From positions 930,001 through 994,000 of the forward strand of contig CP073041.1 of the NCBI GenBank assembly GCA_025370055.1: a DNA stretch of 64,000 nt. The letters are read 5' to 3'. The number at the start of each line of letters is the position of its first letter. The first letter of the stretch is position 1. Of this stretch, positions 18,650 through 29,300 are shown one piece after another. Source of the stretch: Woronichinia naegeliana WA131. Lineage in GTDB: Bacteria; Cyanobacteriota; Cyanobacteriia; Cyanobacteriales; Microcystaceae. A program made the translations under genes and the position numbers. Under the pieces are notes generated by a model. That model ran no database searches. It was not told the DNA's origin and saw nothing but the letters and a program-made list of their open reading frames with translations.

Positions 18650-19987
18650 CTAAGACTTCTTCGGCAGATCAACCATCGGCGTATTGGCATAGGGAATATC
18701 CTTAACCGTTTTGGGAGCGATTGCGGTTGTCGGAGAATGGGTTAAATGGTTAATTACCTCTGGGACATCTAAGCCCGTTGTTTGTTTTAACTGTTCCAAA
18801 AAGCTGGCTAATTTAGGGATACTTCCCCCGGAATTATCGTTATTACTATCAATAACTGTAACGGTTTCTACGGTGACATCCGGTACACTACTCGCCATCA
18901 TCCGCAATAACGGTTCTAACTTTTGATATAAAAAGATCTCTTTAGCATGACTCCCTGCGGCTAACCATGATTGAGCCAAGGCTTGAATCCCTTCCGTTTG
19001 GGCTTTTCCCTCTTCCACAATCGTTGCCGCCTTACCCTGAGCCTGGGCAATCTCCTGTTTACAACGCGCTTCGGCGGGGGCAATGACATCAGCTTGTAAT
19101 TGTCGCTCAACCTGTTTAATGCGTTCCGTTTCTACCGCTACTTCAGCCTGAACCTTGGCCAATTGGGACATAACCACCGATTCCACTTCCGCAATCATGG
19201 CTATCCGCTTACTTTGGGCATCTCGCACCCGTTTTTCCGCATCTACTTTGGCAATTTCTAAATCCCGTTGAATGCGTCGTAGGGCGGTAATTCGTTGATT
19301 CTCAGAATCCTTAATAATAGACTCGGCACGAGCTTTAGCTTCGGCAATACGAGCATCCCGTTTTAAATCTGCCTGTTGTTTACGACCGATGGAATCCAAA
19401 TAGCGTACTTCATCGGAAATAGTTTGAATTTGTAAACTATCCAAAATCAAACCTAATTTAGCCAGATCATCTTCCGCTTCTAATAAAAGATTTTTAGCGA
19501 AAGCAATTTGATCATCATTGGCTTCTTCTGGGGTCAAACTGGCTAACACACCGCGCAGATTTCCTTCTAACGTATCCTTAGCTAATTGTTCAATTTCCGA
19601 TCGCTTTTTACCCAGTAAACGTTCGATCGCATTGTGAATAGTCGGTTCTTCCCCCGCAATTTTAATATTCGCAACTCCCGCCAAAATCAAGGGAATTCCC
19701 CCTTTAGAATAGGCATTGACCACTTTTAGATCAATGATCATATTGGTTAAATCCATGCGAAAAACCTGTTCCAAGGCCGGAATCTTAATACTGCTACCAC
19801 CTTTAACTAGACGATAACCCACACTTTTATTATCGGAAACCGAGCGTCTGCTACCGGCAAAAATCAAAACTTCACTGGGTTGACAAATAAAATATAAACG
19901 TCGCAGAACGAACAGTCCAGAGCCGATTCCCATGCCAAAAATGGCTAATAGCGTGATGATTGTACCCATGATGATTGCCTGTTGCAA
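18650..19987 (-). CDS. flotillin-like SPFH-domain protein (downstream paralogue)
   Basis: 445 residues. An N-terminal hydrophobic segment (about 4-30) anchors an SPFH/Band-7 domain (about 35-200; CQPSEVLIFAGSRR, GIPLILAGVANIKIAG), followed by a long Ala/Glu/Lys/Arg-rich helical region typical of flotillins and a Gly-containing C-terminus. Such proteins form membrane microdomain scaffolds. It lies 88 bases after the second flotillin-like gene and is probably cotranscribed with it and the NfeD-like gene. Sequence identity to its neighbour is modest, so this is an old duplication. Confidence 0.88.
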   Translation of the reverse strand: MQQAIIMGTIITLLAIFGMGIGSGLFVLRRLYFICQPSEVLIFAGSRRSVSDNKSVGYRLVKGGSSIKIPALEQVFRMDLTNMIIDLKVVNAYSKGGIPLILAGVANIKIAGEEPTIHNAIERLLGKKRSEIEQLAKDTLEGNLRGVLASLTPEEANDDQIAFAKNLLLEAEDDLAKLGLILDSLQIQTISDEVRYLDSIGRKQQADLKRDARIAEAKARAESIIKDSENQRITALRRIQRDLEIAKVDAEKRVRDAQSKRIAMIAEVESVVMSQLAKVQAEVAVETERIKQVERQLQADVIAPAEARCKQEIAQAQGKAATIVEEGKAQTEGIQALAQSWLAAGSHAKEIFLYQKLEPLLRMMASSVPDVTVETVTVIDSNNDNSGGSIPKLASFLEQLKQTTGLDVPEVINHLTHSPTTAIAPKTVKDIPYANTPMVDLPKKS

Positions 19988-20075
19988 AAGTAAATAAAGT
20001 TAAAAGTCTTTAAATTCTTCCTTTCCCTTTCTTCAATCCCTCAATAGAGAGAATGTTTCTGAGAATTCTGAGAAA

Positions 20076-21461
20076 TTAAGAGTGCTCGGATTCTTCTGAT
20101 GTGACCGAACTGGATTTCGTGAGAGTGCCAACCACATCCACACCGAGGGTTTGTTTAATGTTTTCGAGGAATTGACCCACAATTTCAGGATAAACTTTAA
20201 TAATACTGGCCAAGGATTTCCCATCTCCATTATCGACAATATTAATTTTATCCAGTTGTAAATGTTGGGGAATTTTGACTGACTCTTTTAAAATTGTTTC
20301 GAGTTGTTGAATTAAAAAGACTTCCGATGCTTCTTTCCCTGTCTCGATCCAAACTTTGGCTAACATATCGTTCACTAGGGCTGTTGCTTTGGCATTTTCA
20401 GCAGAAATGGCGGCTTTACCCTGAGCAAAGAAAGTTTGAGCCTCCCGATCTGCGATCGCCGGTAACACCTGGTCAGCTTGCAGTCGTAAACGTTCCCGTT
20501 CTGCCCGAACCTCTTGCAGTTTTTGTTCCACTTTTGCCCGTTTTTCGGCGGCGGCGGCGATCGTAATTTCTTCTTCCGATTTGGCCTGTTGTTCTAACTT
20601 GGCTCTGATTTTGCGTAGCTCATTATTTTTTTCTAAAACAATAATCTCATCCTGGGTTTTTGCCACCTGGGCTTCCTCTTCACATTGGGCTTCAATTTGT
20701 TCCGCTTCACTGAGCGCATTCGATTCAGCAATTTCCGCATCCCGAATAATCAGAGCAATCCGTTCTCGACTTAAGGAATTGAGATAATCCACTTCATCGG
20801 CAACATTTTGCACTTTCAGGGTATCAATTTCTAAACCCAATTTGATTAGATCTCGACTGACATCGGAGGTAATACTTTCGGCAAATCTGAGACGATCTTC
20901 ATTGACTTGTTCTGGGGTTAAAGTGGCTACCACACCGCGTAAATTCCCTTCCAAGGTTTCCTTGGCTACCCGCACAATTTCACTGCGATCGCGGTCTAAA
21001 AACCGTTCAATGGCATTGCCCACAATATCCGGATCACTAGAAATTTTCACATTGGCGATCGCCTGAATATTAATCGGTGTCCCCCCTTTGGCGTAGGCAT
21101 TGCGAACTTCGACCCGAATCGGCATCGTGGTCACATCCATGCGTTTAACCGTTTCTAAGAGAGGAATACTAATCGCTCGTCCTCCCGATAAAACGCGATA
21201 ACCGACATCATGCCCCTCCTTGGTTTGGCGTTTTCGCCCTGTTAAAATCACCACCTCATTGGGCTTACAAATACAGAGGAAAGAATTGACAAACCAAACA
21301 AACGCCAGCACTCCAATGATAAATAGTGCAATGGGAGCACCTGCTAAGAAAAGGCCATTATAGCCATTACTATCATCGCGATAACTGGGGTTAACGCCCT
21401 CCGTTTGGGTTTGGGCCAGGGGGCCAGAAGCAGTGGGTTTAAAAGTGTTATAGTTTAACAT
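20076..21461 (-). CDS. flotillin-like SPFH-domain protein (upstream paralogue)
   Basis: 461 residues. After a Thr/Ser/Pro-rich 30-residue head comes one membrane segment (about 38-60), then the SPFH domain (CKPNEVVILTGRKR, GTPINIQAIANVKISS) and a long coiled flotillin region (about 210-400, EEAQVAKTQDEI..., KAAISAENAKATALV). Domain order equals that of the gene downstream. NfeD-type genes next to flotillin genes are a widespread pairing. Confidence 0.9.
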   Translation of the reverse strand: MLNYNTFKPTASGPLAQTQTEGVNPSYRDDSNGYNGLFLAGAPIALFIIGVLAFVWFVNSFLCICKPNEVVILTGRKRQTKEGHDVGYRVLSGGRAISIPLLETVKRMDVTTMPIRVEVRNAYAKGGTPINIQAIANVKISSDPDIVGNAIERFLDRDRSEIVRVAKETLEGNLRGVVATLTPEQVNEDRLRFAESITSDVSRDLIKLGLEIDTLKVQNVADEVDYLNSLSRERIALIIRDAEIAESNALSEAEQIEAQCEEEAQVAKTQDEIIVLEKNNELRKIRAKLEQQAKSEEEITIAAAAEKRAKVEQKLQEVRAERERLRLQADQVLPAIADREAQTFFAQGKAAISAENAKATALVNDMLAKVWIETGKEASEVFLIQQLETILKESVKIPQHLQLDKINIVDNGDGKSLASIIKVYPEIVGQFLENIKQTLGVDVVGTLTKSSSVTSEESEHS

Positions 21462-21522
21462 GATCAGTTATTAGCAATAAATTTAAAAAGTAGTTAACTG
21501 GAATGAAAAATTAAATCCGTTT

Positions 21523-21882
21523 TTATGCAGATAAATCTTGTTTCAGGTTATCCTTGGGAATGACCCAAACCTGATTATTGTGAGCTTCAATGACAAAGAC
21601 CTGATCCCCTACAAAAAAAGATTCATCAGAATGGGTGCAAGCAACTATGTCAATCATGGAGCCTTGAATATTGACACGAATTTTGCCTTTCGTTTTTTGA
21701 TCGAAGGGGATTTGCACTTCTCCAAAAACGCCTACCAAATTGCTAGAATTAACCAAACTATTAACGGTTTCTCGTTTGCCTCGAAAAATTTTTATCCCAA
21801 TGACAAAGATAAGACCGACTAAAATGCCAATGATCACGGAGATTGTGACCATTTTTAGCAAGACTGGCAATAGGACACTCAT
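21523..21882 (-). CDS. NfeD-like membrane protein
   Basis: About 119 residues: one membrane segment (about 5-30) followed by a small beta-rich OB-fold-like domain (LVGVFGEVQIPFD..GKIRVN..FFVGDQVFVIEA) of the short NfeD class. ATG 21882 is preferred; TTG 21891 is in frame. First gene of the three-gene flotillin cluster, 61 bases before the next. Short NfeD proteins accompany flotillins. Confidence 0.8.
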   Translation of the reverse strand: MSVLLPVLLKMVTISVIIGILVGLIFVIGIKIFRGKRETVNSLVNSSNLVGVFGEVQIPFDQKTKGKIRVNIQGSMIDIVACTHSDESFFVGDQVFVIEAHNNQVWVIPKDNLKQDLSA

Positions 21883-22018
21883 CTCCCTCAACCATGTGTT
21901 ATTTCCTCTACTATAATCTTCTTCAATATTTTTGGAATTTTCTTTAGTTGTTATAAAACTTTACAGTTGAGCACTACTTCCTGCCGCGATCGCGGTTGAT
22001 CCTGCTAAGGTTATTAGT

Positions 22019-22975
22019 ATGCCAAATTTTTCCCCGCCAGAAATTCCAGAAATTCTCGAATTGCCCGTAGAGTTACCGACAGAAAACCCTGCTGTTAGAT
22101 TAGATAGCTGGTTAGCCGCCCAATTGTCGGGCTTATCACGATCACGGCTGCAAAAGTTAATTGAACAGGGACAGGTCAAGGTTAATACTCAGATTTGTCT
22201 TGAAAAACAACGGCTGATTAAAAACGGCGATCGCTTGGTGGTGACGATTCCTCTGGTGCAGCCCTTAGAAGTCAAGGCCGAAGCTATTCCCCTGGATATT
22301 CTTTATGAAGACAGTAGTTTAATTATTATTAATAAACCGGCTGGTTTGGTGGTGCATCCCGCCCCAGGTCATAGCCAGGGAACCCTCGTTAACGCGCTTT
22401 TGGCCCATTGTCCTGATCTAACGGGTATTGGTGGCATACAACGGCCAGGCATTGTGCATCGTTTGGATAAGGACACCACGGGAGCGATGGTGATTGCCAA
22501 GACCGATCACGCTTTTCAGCATCTTCAGGCCCAACTCAAAGCAAAAACTGCCCGTCGAGAATATTGGGGATTGATTTACGGTACGCCTAAAACCCAATCT
22601 GGAACGGTTGATTTGCCTATTGGTCGCCATCCCCGCGATCGCCAAAAGATGGCCATTATTACAATGGAAAAAGGGGGAAGGGAAGCTGTCACCCATTGGC
22701 AGATTTTAGAAAGATTGGGTAACTATACCCTGATGGAATTCCAATTAGAAACGGGACGCACCCATCAAATTCGAGTTCATAGTAAAGAGTTAGGCCATCC
22801 CATTGTCGGTGATCCGGTCTATAGTGCTGGCCATTCCCCAGTCAATTTACCTGGTCAAGCCCTCCATGCCCGTCGTTTAACCTTGATTCATCCCCTTACC
22901 GAAACTCTCCTAGAAGCGATCGCACCTTTACCCGTATCGTTTGAAAAACTATTAAGAATAGTCCGTCAGAGATAA
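22019..22975 (+). CDS. RluA/RluD-family 23S rRNA pseudouridine synthase
   Basis: 318 residues: S4 RNA-binding domain (about 27-90), then the pseudouridine synthase core with GIVHRLDKDTTG, catalytic Asp140, and the C-terminal TGRTHQIRVH motif. Isomerises uridines in 23S rRNA. Divergent from the NfeD-flotillin cluster. Reading frame intact; its 3' end directly abuts IS debris. Confidence 0.93.
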   Translation: MPNFSPPEIPEILELPVELPTENPAVRLDSWLAAQLSGLSRSRLQKLIEQGQVKVNTQICLEKQRLIKNGDRLVVTIPLVQPLEVKAEAIPLDILYEDSSLIIINKPAGLVVHPAPGHSQGTLVNALLAHCPDLTGIGGIQRPGIVHRLDKDTTGAMVIAKTDHAFQHLQAQLKAKTARREYWGLIYGTPKTQSGTVDLPIGRHPRDRQKMAIITMEKGGREAVTHWQILERLGNYTLMEFQLETGRTHQIRVHSKELGHPIVGDPVYSAGHSPVNLPGQALHARRLTLIHPLTETLLEAIAPLPVSFEKLLRIVRQR

Positions 22976-22980
22976 ACTCT

Positions 22981-23489
22981 ACGCCTTATGTGAGTTGTCC
23001 AAAAGATTGAACAGGAGTCTGCTCAAAAGTGAGAACATCAGTGCCAAAAAGCTGGCGCAACAATATACGTAGCGTATGACTTGCCATTTTAGCGGCAACA
23101 TGGACACAGAGTCCCTCAACTTTCTTTCTGAGCAATCGCTCCAAGTTGCGTCCTGTATTTTGCACCTCATTGAAAACTCCCTCAATCCATTCTCGAAAAT
23201 GCTGAAGAAGCCGCTCAAAGACAGGAGGAGTTTGTTGATGTTGATTGACTCTCTTAGCTGTAGAGACTCGATTACCTGTAGTTCTCGATATCTCGAACTG
23301 CCAATCAGTACTAATAAATCCCTTGTCCGCCAAGATGTCGCAGCCTTGAATGAACTGCAATACGGATTCTGCTGCTTCCCGTTCGTCACTATGAGCAGGG
23401 ACGAGAGAATAAACCAAAGGGACACCCTCAAGGCTGCTCACGACGACTAACTTGTCGCCAAAATACTTCATCTGGCGACTAGCACAATA
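22981..23489 (-). pseudogene. IS982-type transposase remnant (C-terminal part)
   Basis: Minus-strand frame reading DKLVVVSSLEGVPLVYSLV ... CDILADKGFIS ... REWIEGVFNEVQ, matching the second half of IS982-family DDE transposases. The N-terminal half is missing: the fragment stops at the miniature element beginning at 23490. The outer end reads ACGCCTTATGTGAGTTG, the probable IS terminus. Confidence 0.82.
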
Positions 23490-23754
23490 CAGCAATTCCA
23501 AATTCAGAATGTAGCTAAAGATACAAAATCCCTGAAGTGCTTATGGTCAAGGGGTTTAATGCCAATATTTAGAATCAATGTAATGCTCTATTTAGTGATT
23601 GATCAAGTTTGTTTGCAGGTTACTGACTCTCTAAGAGACCGAGATTCGAGGAGGGAATGCAAAAAAAACTCAGAGATTAGGTTAATATCTCTTATACTCA
23701 TAAAAACAAGATCATGTCTGTATCCTATGTTACCGTTTGAATTCGGAATTGCTG
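23490..23754. mobile_element. 265-bp non-coding element with CAGCAATTCC ends
   Basis: Starts CAGCAATTCCAAATTC and ends with the inverse of CAGCAATTCCGAATTC. No coding potential. No target duplication is visible because both sides are other IS ends. A 55-bp piece of one end recurs at 44046. Confidence 0.7.
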
Positions 23755-23763
23755 TTTTTGAGG

Positions 23764-25000
23764 CAGGGCAAACGCATCTTATCCGAGTAAAACCTTAAGG
23801 AGATAGTCCTCGTCCCAACCAGCGCGTAGCCGTTTATTCTTGATACCAAGTTTCAGAGTATTTTCCTTTGTGAGCAAGTTAAGAGCGATATGGCGTAAGA
23901 CGGCTAAATTCTCAGGAGCAAAATCCTTACGAATGCGACAAGCATCCTCGTTGAAGGCCAAGTCTAGAACCCAATGTAAAGAGTTTTCTATCAACCAATG
24001 ACTACGAACAGATTGGGATAATTTTTGAGCATTACTCGGCAGGCTACTGATATAGTAGCGAGTCTCATACTCTGTTTTGTCTTTCAATCGTCTCTCCGCT
24101 TTAATCATACAGATGCTCGTCAACTTTGCCCATTTCTCCCCACCCAGCAAAAATTCTGTTTGTTCCATCGTCCAGCAACGGCGAATTTCAATCCGTCCAT
24201 GTCCCTTGTCTATTGTTTGATGAAAATCATGCTTAATTCCCACAAAATTAACCGATTGAGCATGAGCAAATAATTGTTCAACATCCTCACATAAATTACC
24301 TTGATTGCCTTTCAATGCCAAAACATAATCTCCCCCTCGCCCTACTATCTGTTGGGCAATCTTTGTCTGAGTTCCCATGGCATCAATCGTTACGATACAA
24401 CCTTTGACCTCTAGCATTTTCAGGAGTTTAGGAATCGCCGTGATTTCATTCGATTTGCTTTCCACCTTGCACTGTCCTAGTACTAGACGATTTGCTGTTG
24501 CCCATGCACTTACCATCTGAATTGCGCCCTTTCCGTTGGCATTGTCATAGGAGTGGCGAAGGGTTTTGCCGTCAATCGCTATCACTTCTCCTTCACTTAC
24601 CTCCGCTATACTTTTGACCCAATGCAGAAAACAGTCTTGAAATTGCTCTGGATTCAGACTAGCAAATACACGCGCAAACGTATCGTCGGAGGGGATGCCA
24701 TTCGGCAATTCCAAAATTTTTTTTAGCCATTGATGTTTAGCCTTGCCGAAACTTTCCATGGCTACCCAACCTTCTGCTCCACAAATGACGGCTAAGATGG
24801 CAATCGTTAGAATATCAATGAGTTTATGCCGTTTTGTTCGTTCGATGCGAGGGTCATCTATTTCGGCAAAGTGTTCTACCAGTCTATATTTGGGTCGGAG
24901 TTTCATCGCTTTTGTTTTCTATGCACTTTCCCTTATTTTCCCTTATCCATCCCTCTATAATGTTCTTGTATCTGTATCATTTTTAGATGCGTTCGCCCTG
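23764..25000 (-). mobile_element. ISAs1-family element
   Basis: About 1.24 kb, ends CAGGGCAAACGCATCT and the inverse of CAGGGCGAACGCATCT. Flanks differ, so no duplication can be shown; both neighbours are IS remnants. Confidence 0.85.
23779..24906 (-). CDS. ISAs1-family transposase, intact
   Basis: 375 residues, full length for the family: N-terminal [21 protein letters not shown], first catalytic Asp in [14 protein letters not shown], second in [10 protein letters not shown], catalytic Glu in [20 protein letters not shown], and the usual tail [12 protein letters not shown]. Likely active. Confidence 0.92.
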   Translation of the reverse strand: MKLRPKYRLVEHFAEIDDPRIERTKRHKLIDILTIAILAVICGAEGWVAMESFGKAKHQWLKKILELPNGIPSDDTFARVFASLNPEQFQDCFLHWVKSIAEVSEGEVIAIDGKTLRHSYDNANGKGAIQMVSAWATANRLVLGQCKVESKSNEITAIPKLLKMLEVKGCIVTIDAMGTQTKIAQQIVGRGGDYVLALKGNQGNLCEDVEQLFAHAQSVNFVGIKHDFHQTIDKGHGRIEIRRCWTMEQTEFLLGGEKWAKLTSICMIKAERRLKDKTEYETRYYISSLPSNAQKLSQSVRSHWLIENSLHWVLDLAFNEDACRIRKDFAPENLAVLRHIALNLLTKENTLKLGIKNKRLRAGWDEDYLLKVLLG

Positions 25001-25354
25001 CATAGTTGCATAATTGATAGATAGCACTGGCTATCGATTTTCTTATATCAGCAGCAATTCTAAATTTGCGCTGTAGCAAGGGTTTCAGGTTTTAGTTCGC
25101 GTAATACGGGGGAAAATTCAACGGGATTAACAAGTTCATTTTACGAGTCTTCAAGCTTTTAGGCACAATAGTACATCTAGGATTGCCCCAAAAACCCCTT
25201 TAAAATGTTCTTTAAATCCCTAAAAGGCTTGCTGTGTCTAAAACTGAGAATTGCTGTTATATCAGCCAGTTTCGGACATAACGGCACTCTTTGGTATCGG
25301 ATGTCCGATTTTCTTTTCTCCACTTACCCGCATCGAGAACTTCCCACTGTCCAG
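25001..25354. mobile_element. fragment of an IS4-like element (right end) holding a miniature element
   Basis: The text ATAGTTGCATAATTGATAG ... TTCGGACATAACGGCACTC ... CTTCCCACTGTCCAG equals the right end of the element at 55465-60490. It lacks the transposase and is split by the 205-bp element at 25052. Confidence 0.85.
25052..25256. mobile_element. 205-bp miniature element, copy 1
   Basis: Bounded by CAGCAATTCT and AGAATTGCTG, flanked by the 9-bp duplication TTATATCAG (25043-25051 and 25257-25265). Nearly identical to 35059-35263. No gene inside. Confidence 0.92.
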
Positions 25355-25487
25355 AAATAAAAGTACAATAGATTAAACAAAATCTGTATTTTGACTTCTT
25401 TCTATAAAGATAAGTTATCTGTGCTTTTTCAGTCCATACTTCCCTAACCCACATTTCCTTCGTTTTTTGACTTTTTCAGCAAGCCCT
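25355..25487 (+). mobile_element. IS5-like right-end fragment
   Basis: About 130 bp ending TTTTTCAGCAAGCCCT, equal to the 3' non-coding end of the IS5-like elements. Truncated on the left by the IS4-like end. Confidence 0.85.
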
Positions 25488-25488
25488 A

Positions 25489-26713
25489 GTGGTCTGTCAA
25501 GCTAAAGATTGTGAATTTGAGGGAAAATGGAGAGGCTATTCATTACCTCAACAGATATCGTAATAAGTAACCATGCTCAAGACCTATATTGTCCGATTAA
25601 GTCAAGAAGAACGTCAGACCCTAAAAGATTTGGTATCCATCGGCAAAGGAGCGGCTTACAAAATTAAGCACGCCAATATTCTGTTAAACATTGATGTGAA
25701 TGGACAAGGATGGACGGATGAGGAAGCTGCCGCCGCCTTTAGTTGTCACCGTAACACAGTCGCCAATCTCAGGGAGCGATTGGTCAATGAAGGTGTGGAG
25801 TCAGCATTAAGCCGCAAGCCCCGCAAAACGCCGCCTCGTCAACCGATTATTGATGGAGAGGTAGAAGCAAAACTAATCGCCTTACGTTGTGGAGAACCGC
25901 CTGCTGGTCAAGCCCGTTGGACATTGAGGTTACTAGCCGACAAGGCGGTCGAGTTAGAAATTGTGCCAGCAATTAGTCACGAAACCGTGCGTCAAGTGTT
26001 AAAAAAAACGAACTAAAACCTCATCTGCGACAGATGTACGTGATTCCACCAGAAAAGAGTGCCGAATTTGTGTCTAACATGGAAGATGTTCTAGAAATTT
26101 ATCACCGACCCTATGACCCCAATTGTCCAGTGATTTGCATGGATGAGCAACCTATACAATTGGTCAAAGAAACCCGCCTTCCTCTACCAGCCAAACCTGG
26201 ACAGCCAGAGGCGCATGATTACGAATATGAACGCAATGGAACAGCCAATATCTTTATGTTTACAGAACCCTTGTCTGGGTGGCGAAAGACAGTTGTCAGT
26301 GAACGTAGAACATCGGTTGACTGGGCAACAGAAATTAAGAATTTACTCGATAACGACTATGCTGATAACGACAAAGTCATTTTAGTATGTGATCAGCTAA
26401 ATACTCACAAACTTGCCTCACTATATGAAGCATTTGAGCCTTCCACGGCTCGTCGTCTAGTCGAACGGTTGGAAATTCACCATACCCCAAAACATGGCAG
26501 TTGGCTTAATATTGCTGAAAACGAGCTGTCCGCAATGACTCGGCAATGCCTAGCTCGTCGAATTCCAGATCGGGAAACTTTAGAGCAAGAAACAACGGCT
26601 TGGTACACTCAGCGCAATCATTCCCAAAAGTCGGTAGATTGGCAATTCACGACGGCTGAGGCTCGTATCCGTCTCAAGCGTCTTTATCCACAAATAGAAA
26701 ATTGACAGACCAC
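25489..26713 (+). mobile_element. IS630-family element with two-frame transposase
   Basis: Ends GTGGTCTGTCAA and its inverse TTGACAGACCAC, flanked by TA on both sides (25487-25488, 26714-26715), the IS630 target rule. It landed exactly at the outer end of the IS5-like fragment. Confidence 0.9.
25573..26705 (+). CDS. IS630-family transposase, probable -1 frameshift product
   Basis: Frame one (25573-26016) has the helix-turn-helix region (WTDEEAAAAFSCHRNTVANLRERL); frame two (to 26705) carries the DDE core: VICMDEQPIQL, VILVCDQLNTH and the Glu in SWLNIAENELSAM. They join at TTAAAAAAAACG (around 26005): reading one A twice (-1) turns VLKKTN-stop into VLKKNELKPHLRQM. Both frames are clean, favouring programmed slippage over decay. 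Confidence 0.88.
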
Positions 26714-27598
26714 TAGGGCTACTACTCTTTCCCCATAACCACTCCTTTCTACTTCTGGGGGTAATATCGCTCTCGTTTTTTGTCCACAATTATCACAAAC
26801 TCTTTCATGTACCCTATGTTCTACTATTTCTAGAACGATGGGCGGTATCTCTACTATTTGATGACGATAGGGGTTTGGGTCTATTCCCCTTAGTTTTTCA
26901 CCGCAACACTTACAGCTATCAGGATGGTGTTCGATAATTTCCTTACACTTTTCTTCTGAATACAAAAAGCGGCTATGACCTTTATGACCTATTTGCCCTC
27001 CTCTCTTTTTTCCACCCAGTTTCTTTTTTTTCTTGGGAATTTCAACATTTAGCGGCTCTGACGTAGGAGGGTTATTTGAGTTTTGAGAATTCTGATTGAC
27101 TTTTTCGCTAATCTTTTCGTTTGTTTCCTGCAATTCTTTGAGGTGTTTTTCTAGTTGCTCTATCTTATCGAATAATTTTACCACCAGATTTCTGACGCTG
27201 ACTGGGGTTTGCTCCCAATCATTTTCGTCAATTTCGGCTGTCTCTAGTCTAAGTACAGGACAAAAGGCTTGAAAAGTATAAGAGAAAGGGGTTTCATGGA
27301 AGATGAACGTAATGTAAGAAAACCCATGAACCAATATAACGCATTGAAACAAGCCCTAAAACCCCATTTGGGATGGCATGGTGCCAGACTCTCCTTCCTA
27401 GCCTTGTTCTTACTCGCCCTCCTCAAAGTGAAAACGGTTAACCTTAAAGAATTGGCCCTGGGTTTTGAAGGTCGGGCATTGGTGGATTCTCATTACAAAC
27501 GCTTACAACGCTTTTTCTCAGGATTTGAGCTGGATTACCATCACATTGCCCGTATTGTAGTCAGTTGGCTGGATATCCCTCAACCTTGGGTATTAAGT

Positions 27599-29300
27599 AG
27601 GGCTTGCTGAAAAAAGCTGAAACCTTTACGGAGAAAAATAGTAGGCGAATTAAGAACCGCTAGAATGCACGAAAATAGGGTAGAATGCCTCAAAACCATT
27701 GCATTAAGAAGAGAGAAAGCAGATGTACCGAAAGCAACAGTACTCAATTGAAACACCAGAAAACTTGAAAAATCTGTTCGGCGGGCAGTTAGACGAAGAA
27801 AATCGTTGGATAGAAATGTCAAAAATGATTCCCTGGGAAGAATATGAGGAAGAATATGCAAAAAACTTCACAGAAAAAAAAGGAGCCCCAGCCAAATCAT
27901 TTAGAATGGCATTAGGAGCATTAATTATCAAAGAAATTTCAGGAAAAAGTGACAGAGAAACAGTAGAACAAATAAAAGAGAACCCTTATTTACAGTACTT
28001 TATAGGAATGGAAAGCTATAGTAGCAAAGAAGCATTTAATGCGTCAATGATGGTTCATTTTCGTAAAAAAATAGGAATGGAATTAATAAATAAAATTAAT
28101 AAAGAAATAGAAAAAAAAGCGACGGGTGTAGCGTCAGAAAAAAAAGAAAATGAAGGAAAGTTATTGTTAGATGCGACTTGTACACCAGCAGATATAAAAT
28201 ATCCAACGGATATAGGAATATTGAATGATGCAAGAGAAAAAACAGAAAAAATAATAGATAAGCTGTATGAAGAAATAAAAGAGAAAAGGAAAGAAAAGCC
28301 GAGGACTTATAGGGAAGTGGCAAGAAAAGAGTACTTAGCCATAGCAAAAAAACGTCGTGTGTCAAAAAAAGAAAGAAGAAAAGGAACAAAAAAACAACTA
28401 GGATATATAAAAAGAAACTTGTCTGATATAGAAAAAATGATAGAAGAGGGAGCAAAGTTAGAAAAACTAACGAAAAAAGAGCAAGAAGAGCTTGTAACGA
28501 TAGGAAAAGTGTATGAGCAACAGTTAGAAATGTATGAAAAAAAGACAAATAAAGTAGAAAACAGAATTGTGAGTGTAAGCCAACCTCACGTGCGTCCAAT
28601 AGTGCGTGGAAAAGCGGGAAAAGCAGTAGAGTTTGGAGCTAAAATATCGGCAAGTAATGTGAATGGCTTTGTCTTCTTAGACAAATTAAGTTGGGATAAT
28701 TACAACGAATCGGGAGATTTACAAGCGCGAATAGAAGAATATAAAAGGGAAACAGGATGTTATCCGGAATCGGTTCATGTGGATAAAATCTATCGAACAA
28801 AAGCGAATCGAGCTTATTGTAAAGAAAGGGATATAAGAATGAGTGGTCCCCGATTGGGAAGACCGCCGAAAGAGGTGAGCAAAGAAAAAAAGAAAGAGGC
28901 ACGCTCAGATGAAAGAGTGCGTAATGCCATTGAGGGTAAATTCGGACAGGGAAAGAGGAAATTTAGTCTTGGTCGAGTGATGGCCAAACTACCTGAGACC
29001 TCGGAAACGGTAATTGCGATGAACTTTTTGGTAATGAATCTTTCTACTCTACTTCAGAAGACAAAAAAGAAAACAAAAAGTAAAAAGTTGTAGAGTCGTT
29101 TTTCTTGTGAAAAATGGTGTTAATTTTCCTCTCTTTTGTGAGGAGTGATTTGTGTTGACCTTTTTAGGCAGAAAGGAACAATAGATTAAACAAAATCTGT
29201 ATTTTGATTTGTTTCCATAAGGATAAGTTATCTATGCTTTTTCAGTCCATACTTCCCTAACCCACATTTCTTTCGTTTTTTGACTTTTTCAGCAAGCCCT
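27599..29300 (+). mobile_element. IS5-like element, copy C (complete)
   Basis: 1702 bp, ends AGGGCTTGCTGAAAAA / inverse, duplication AAGT (27595-27598, 29301-29304). Near-identical to copies A and D. Confidence 0.95.
27723..29093 (+). CDS. IS5-like transposase (copy C), intact
   Basis: 456 residues from ATG 27723. DUF772-like N-terminus (about 20-100), LLLDATCTPADIKYPTD (about 150; likely first catalytic Asp), a long Lys/Glu-rich insertion (about 180-270), then VNGFVFLDKLSWDNYN and SVHVDKIYRTKANRAYCKE and RNAIEGKFGQGKRKFS with the likely last Glu. Reads through without defects; it and copy D are candidate active copies. Confidence 0.92.
   Translation: MYRKQQYSIETPENLKNLFGGQLDEENRWIEMSKMIPWEEYEEEYAKNFTEKKGAPAKSFRMALGALIIKEISGKSDRETVEQIKENPYLQYFIGMESYSSKEAFNASMMVHFRKKIGMELINKINKEIEKKATGVASEKKENEGKLLLDATCTPADIKYPTDIGILNDAREKTEKIIDKLYEEIKEKRKEKPRTYREVARKEYLAIAKKRRVSKKERRKGTKKQLGYIKRNLSDIEKMIEEGAKLEKLTKKEQEELVTIGKVYEQQLEMYEKKTNKVENRIVSVSQPHVRPIVRGKAGKAVEFGAKISASNVNGFVFLDKLSWDNYNESGDLQARIEEYKRETGCYPESVHVDKIYRTKANRAYCKERDIRMSGPRLGRPPKEVSKEKKKEARSDERVRNAIEGKFGQGKRKFSLGRVMAKLPETSETVIAMNFLVMNLSTLLQKTKKKTKSKKL

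Noticed and set aside
20294-21066. Plus-strand frames across the flotillin genes
   Set aside because: Opposite strand of clear SPFH genes, Ser/Arg-rich composition from antisense reading.
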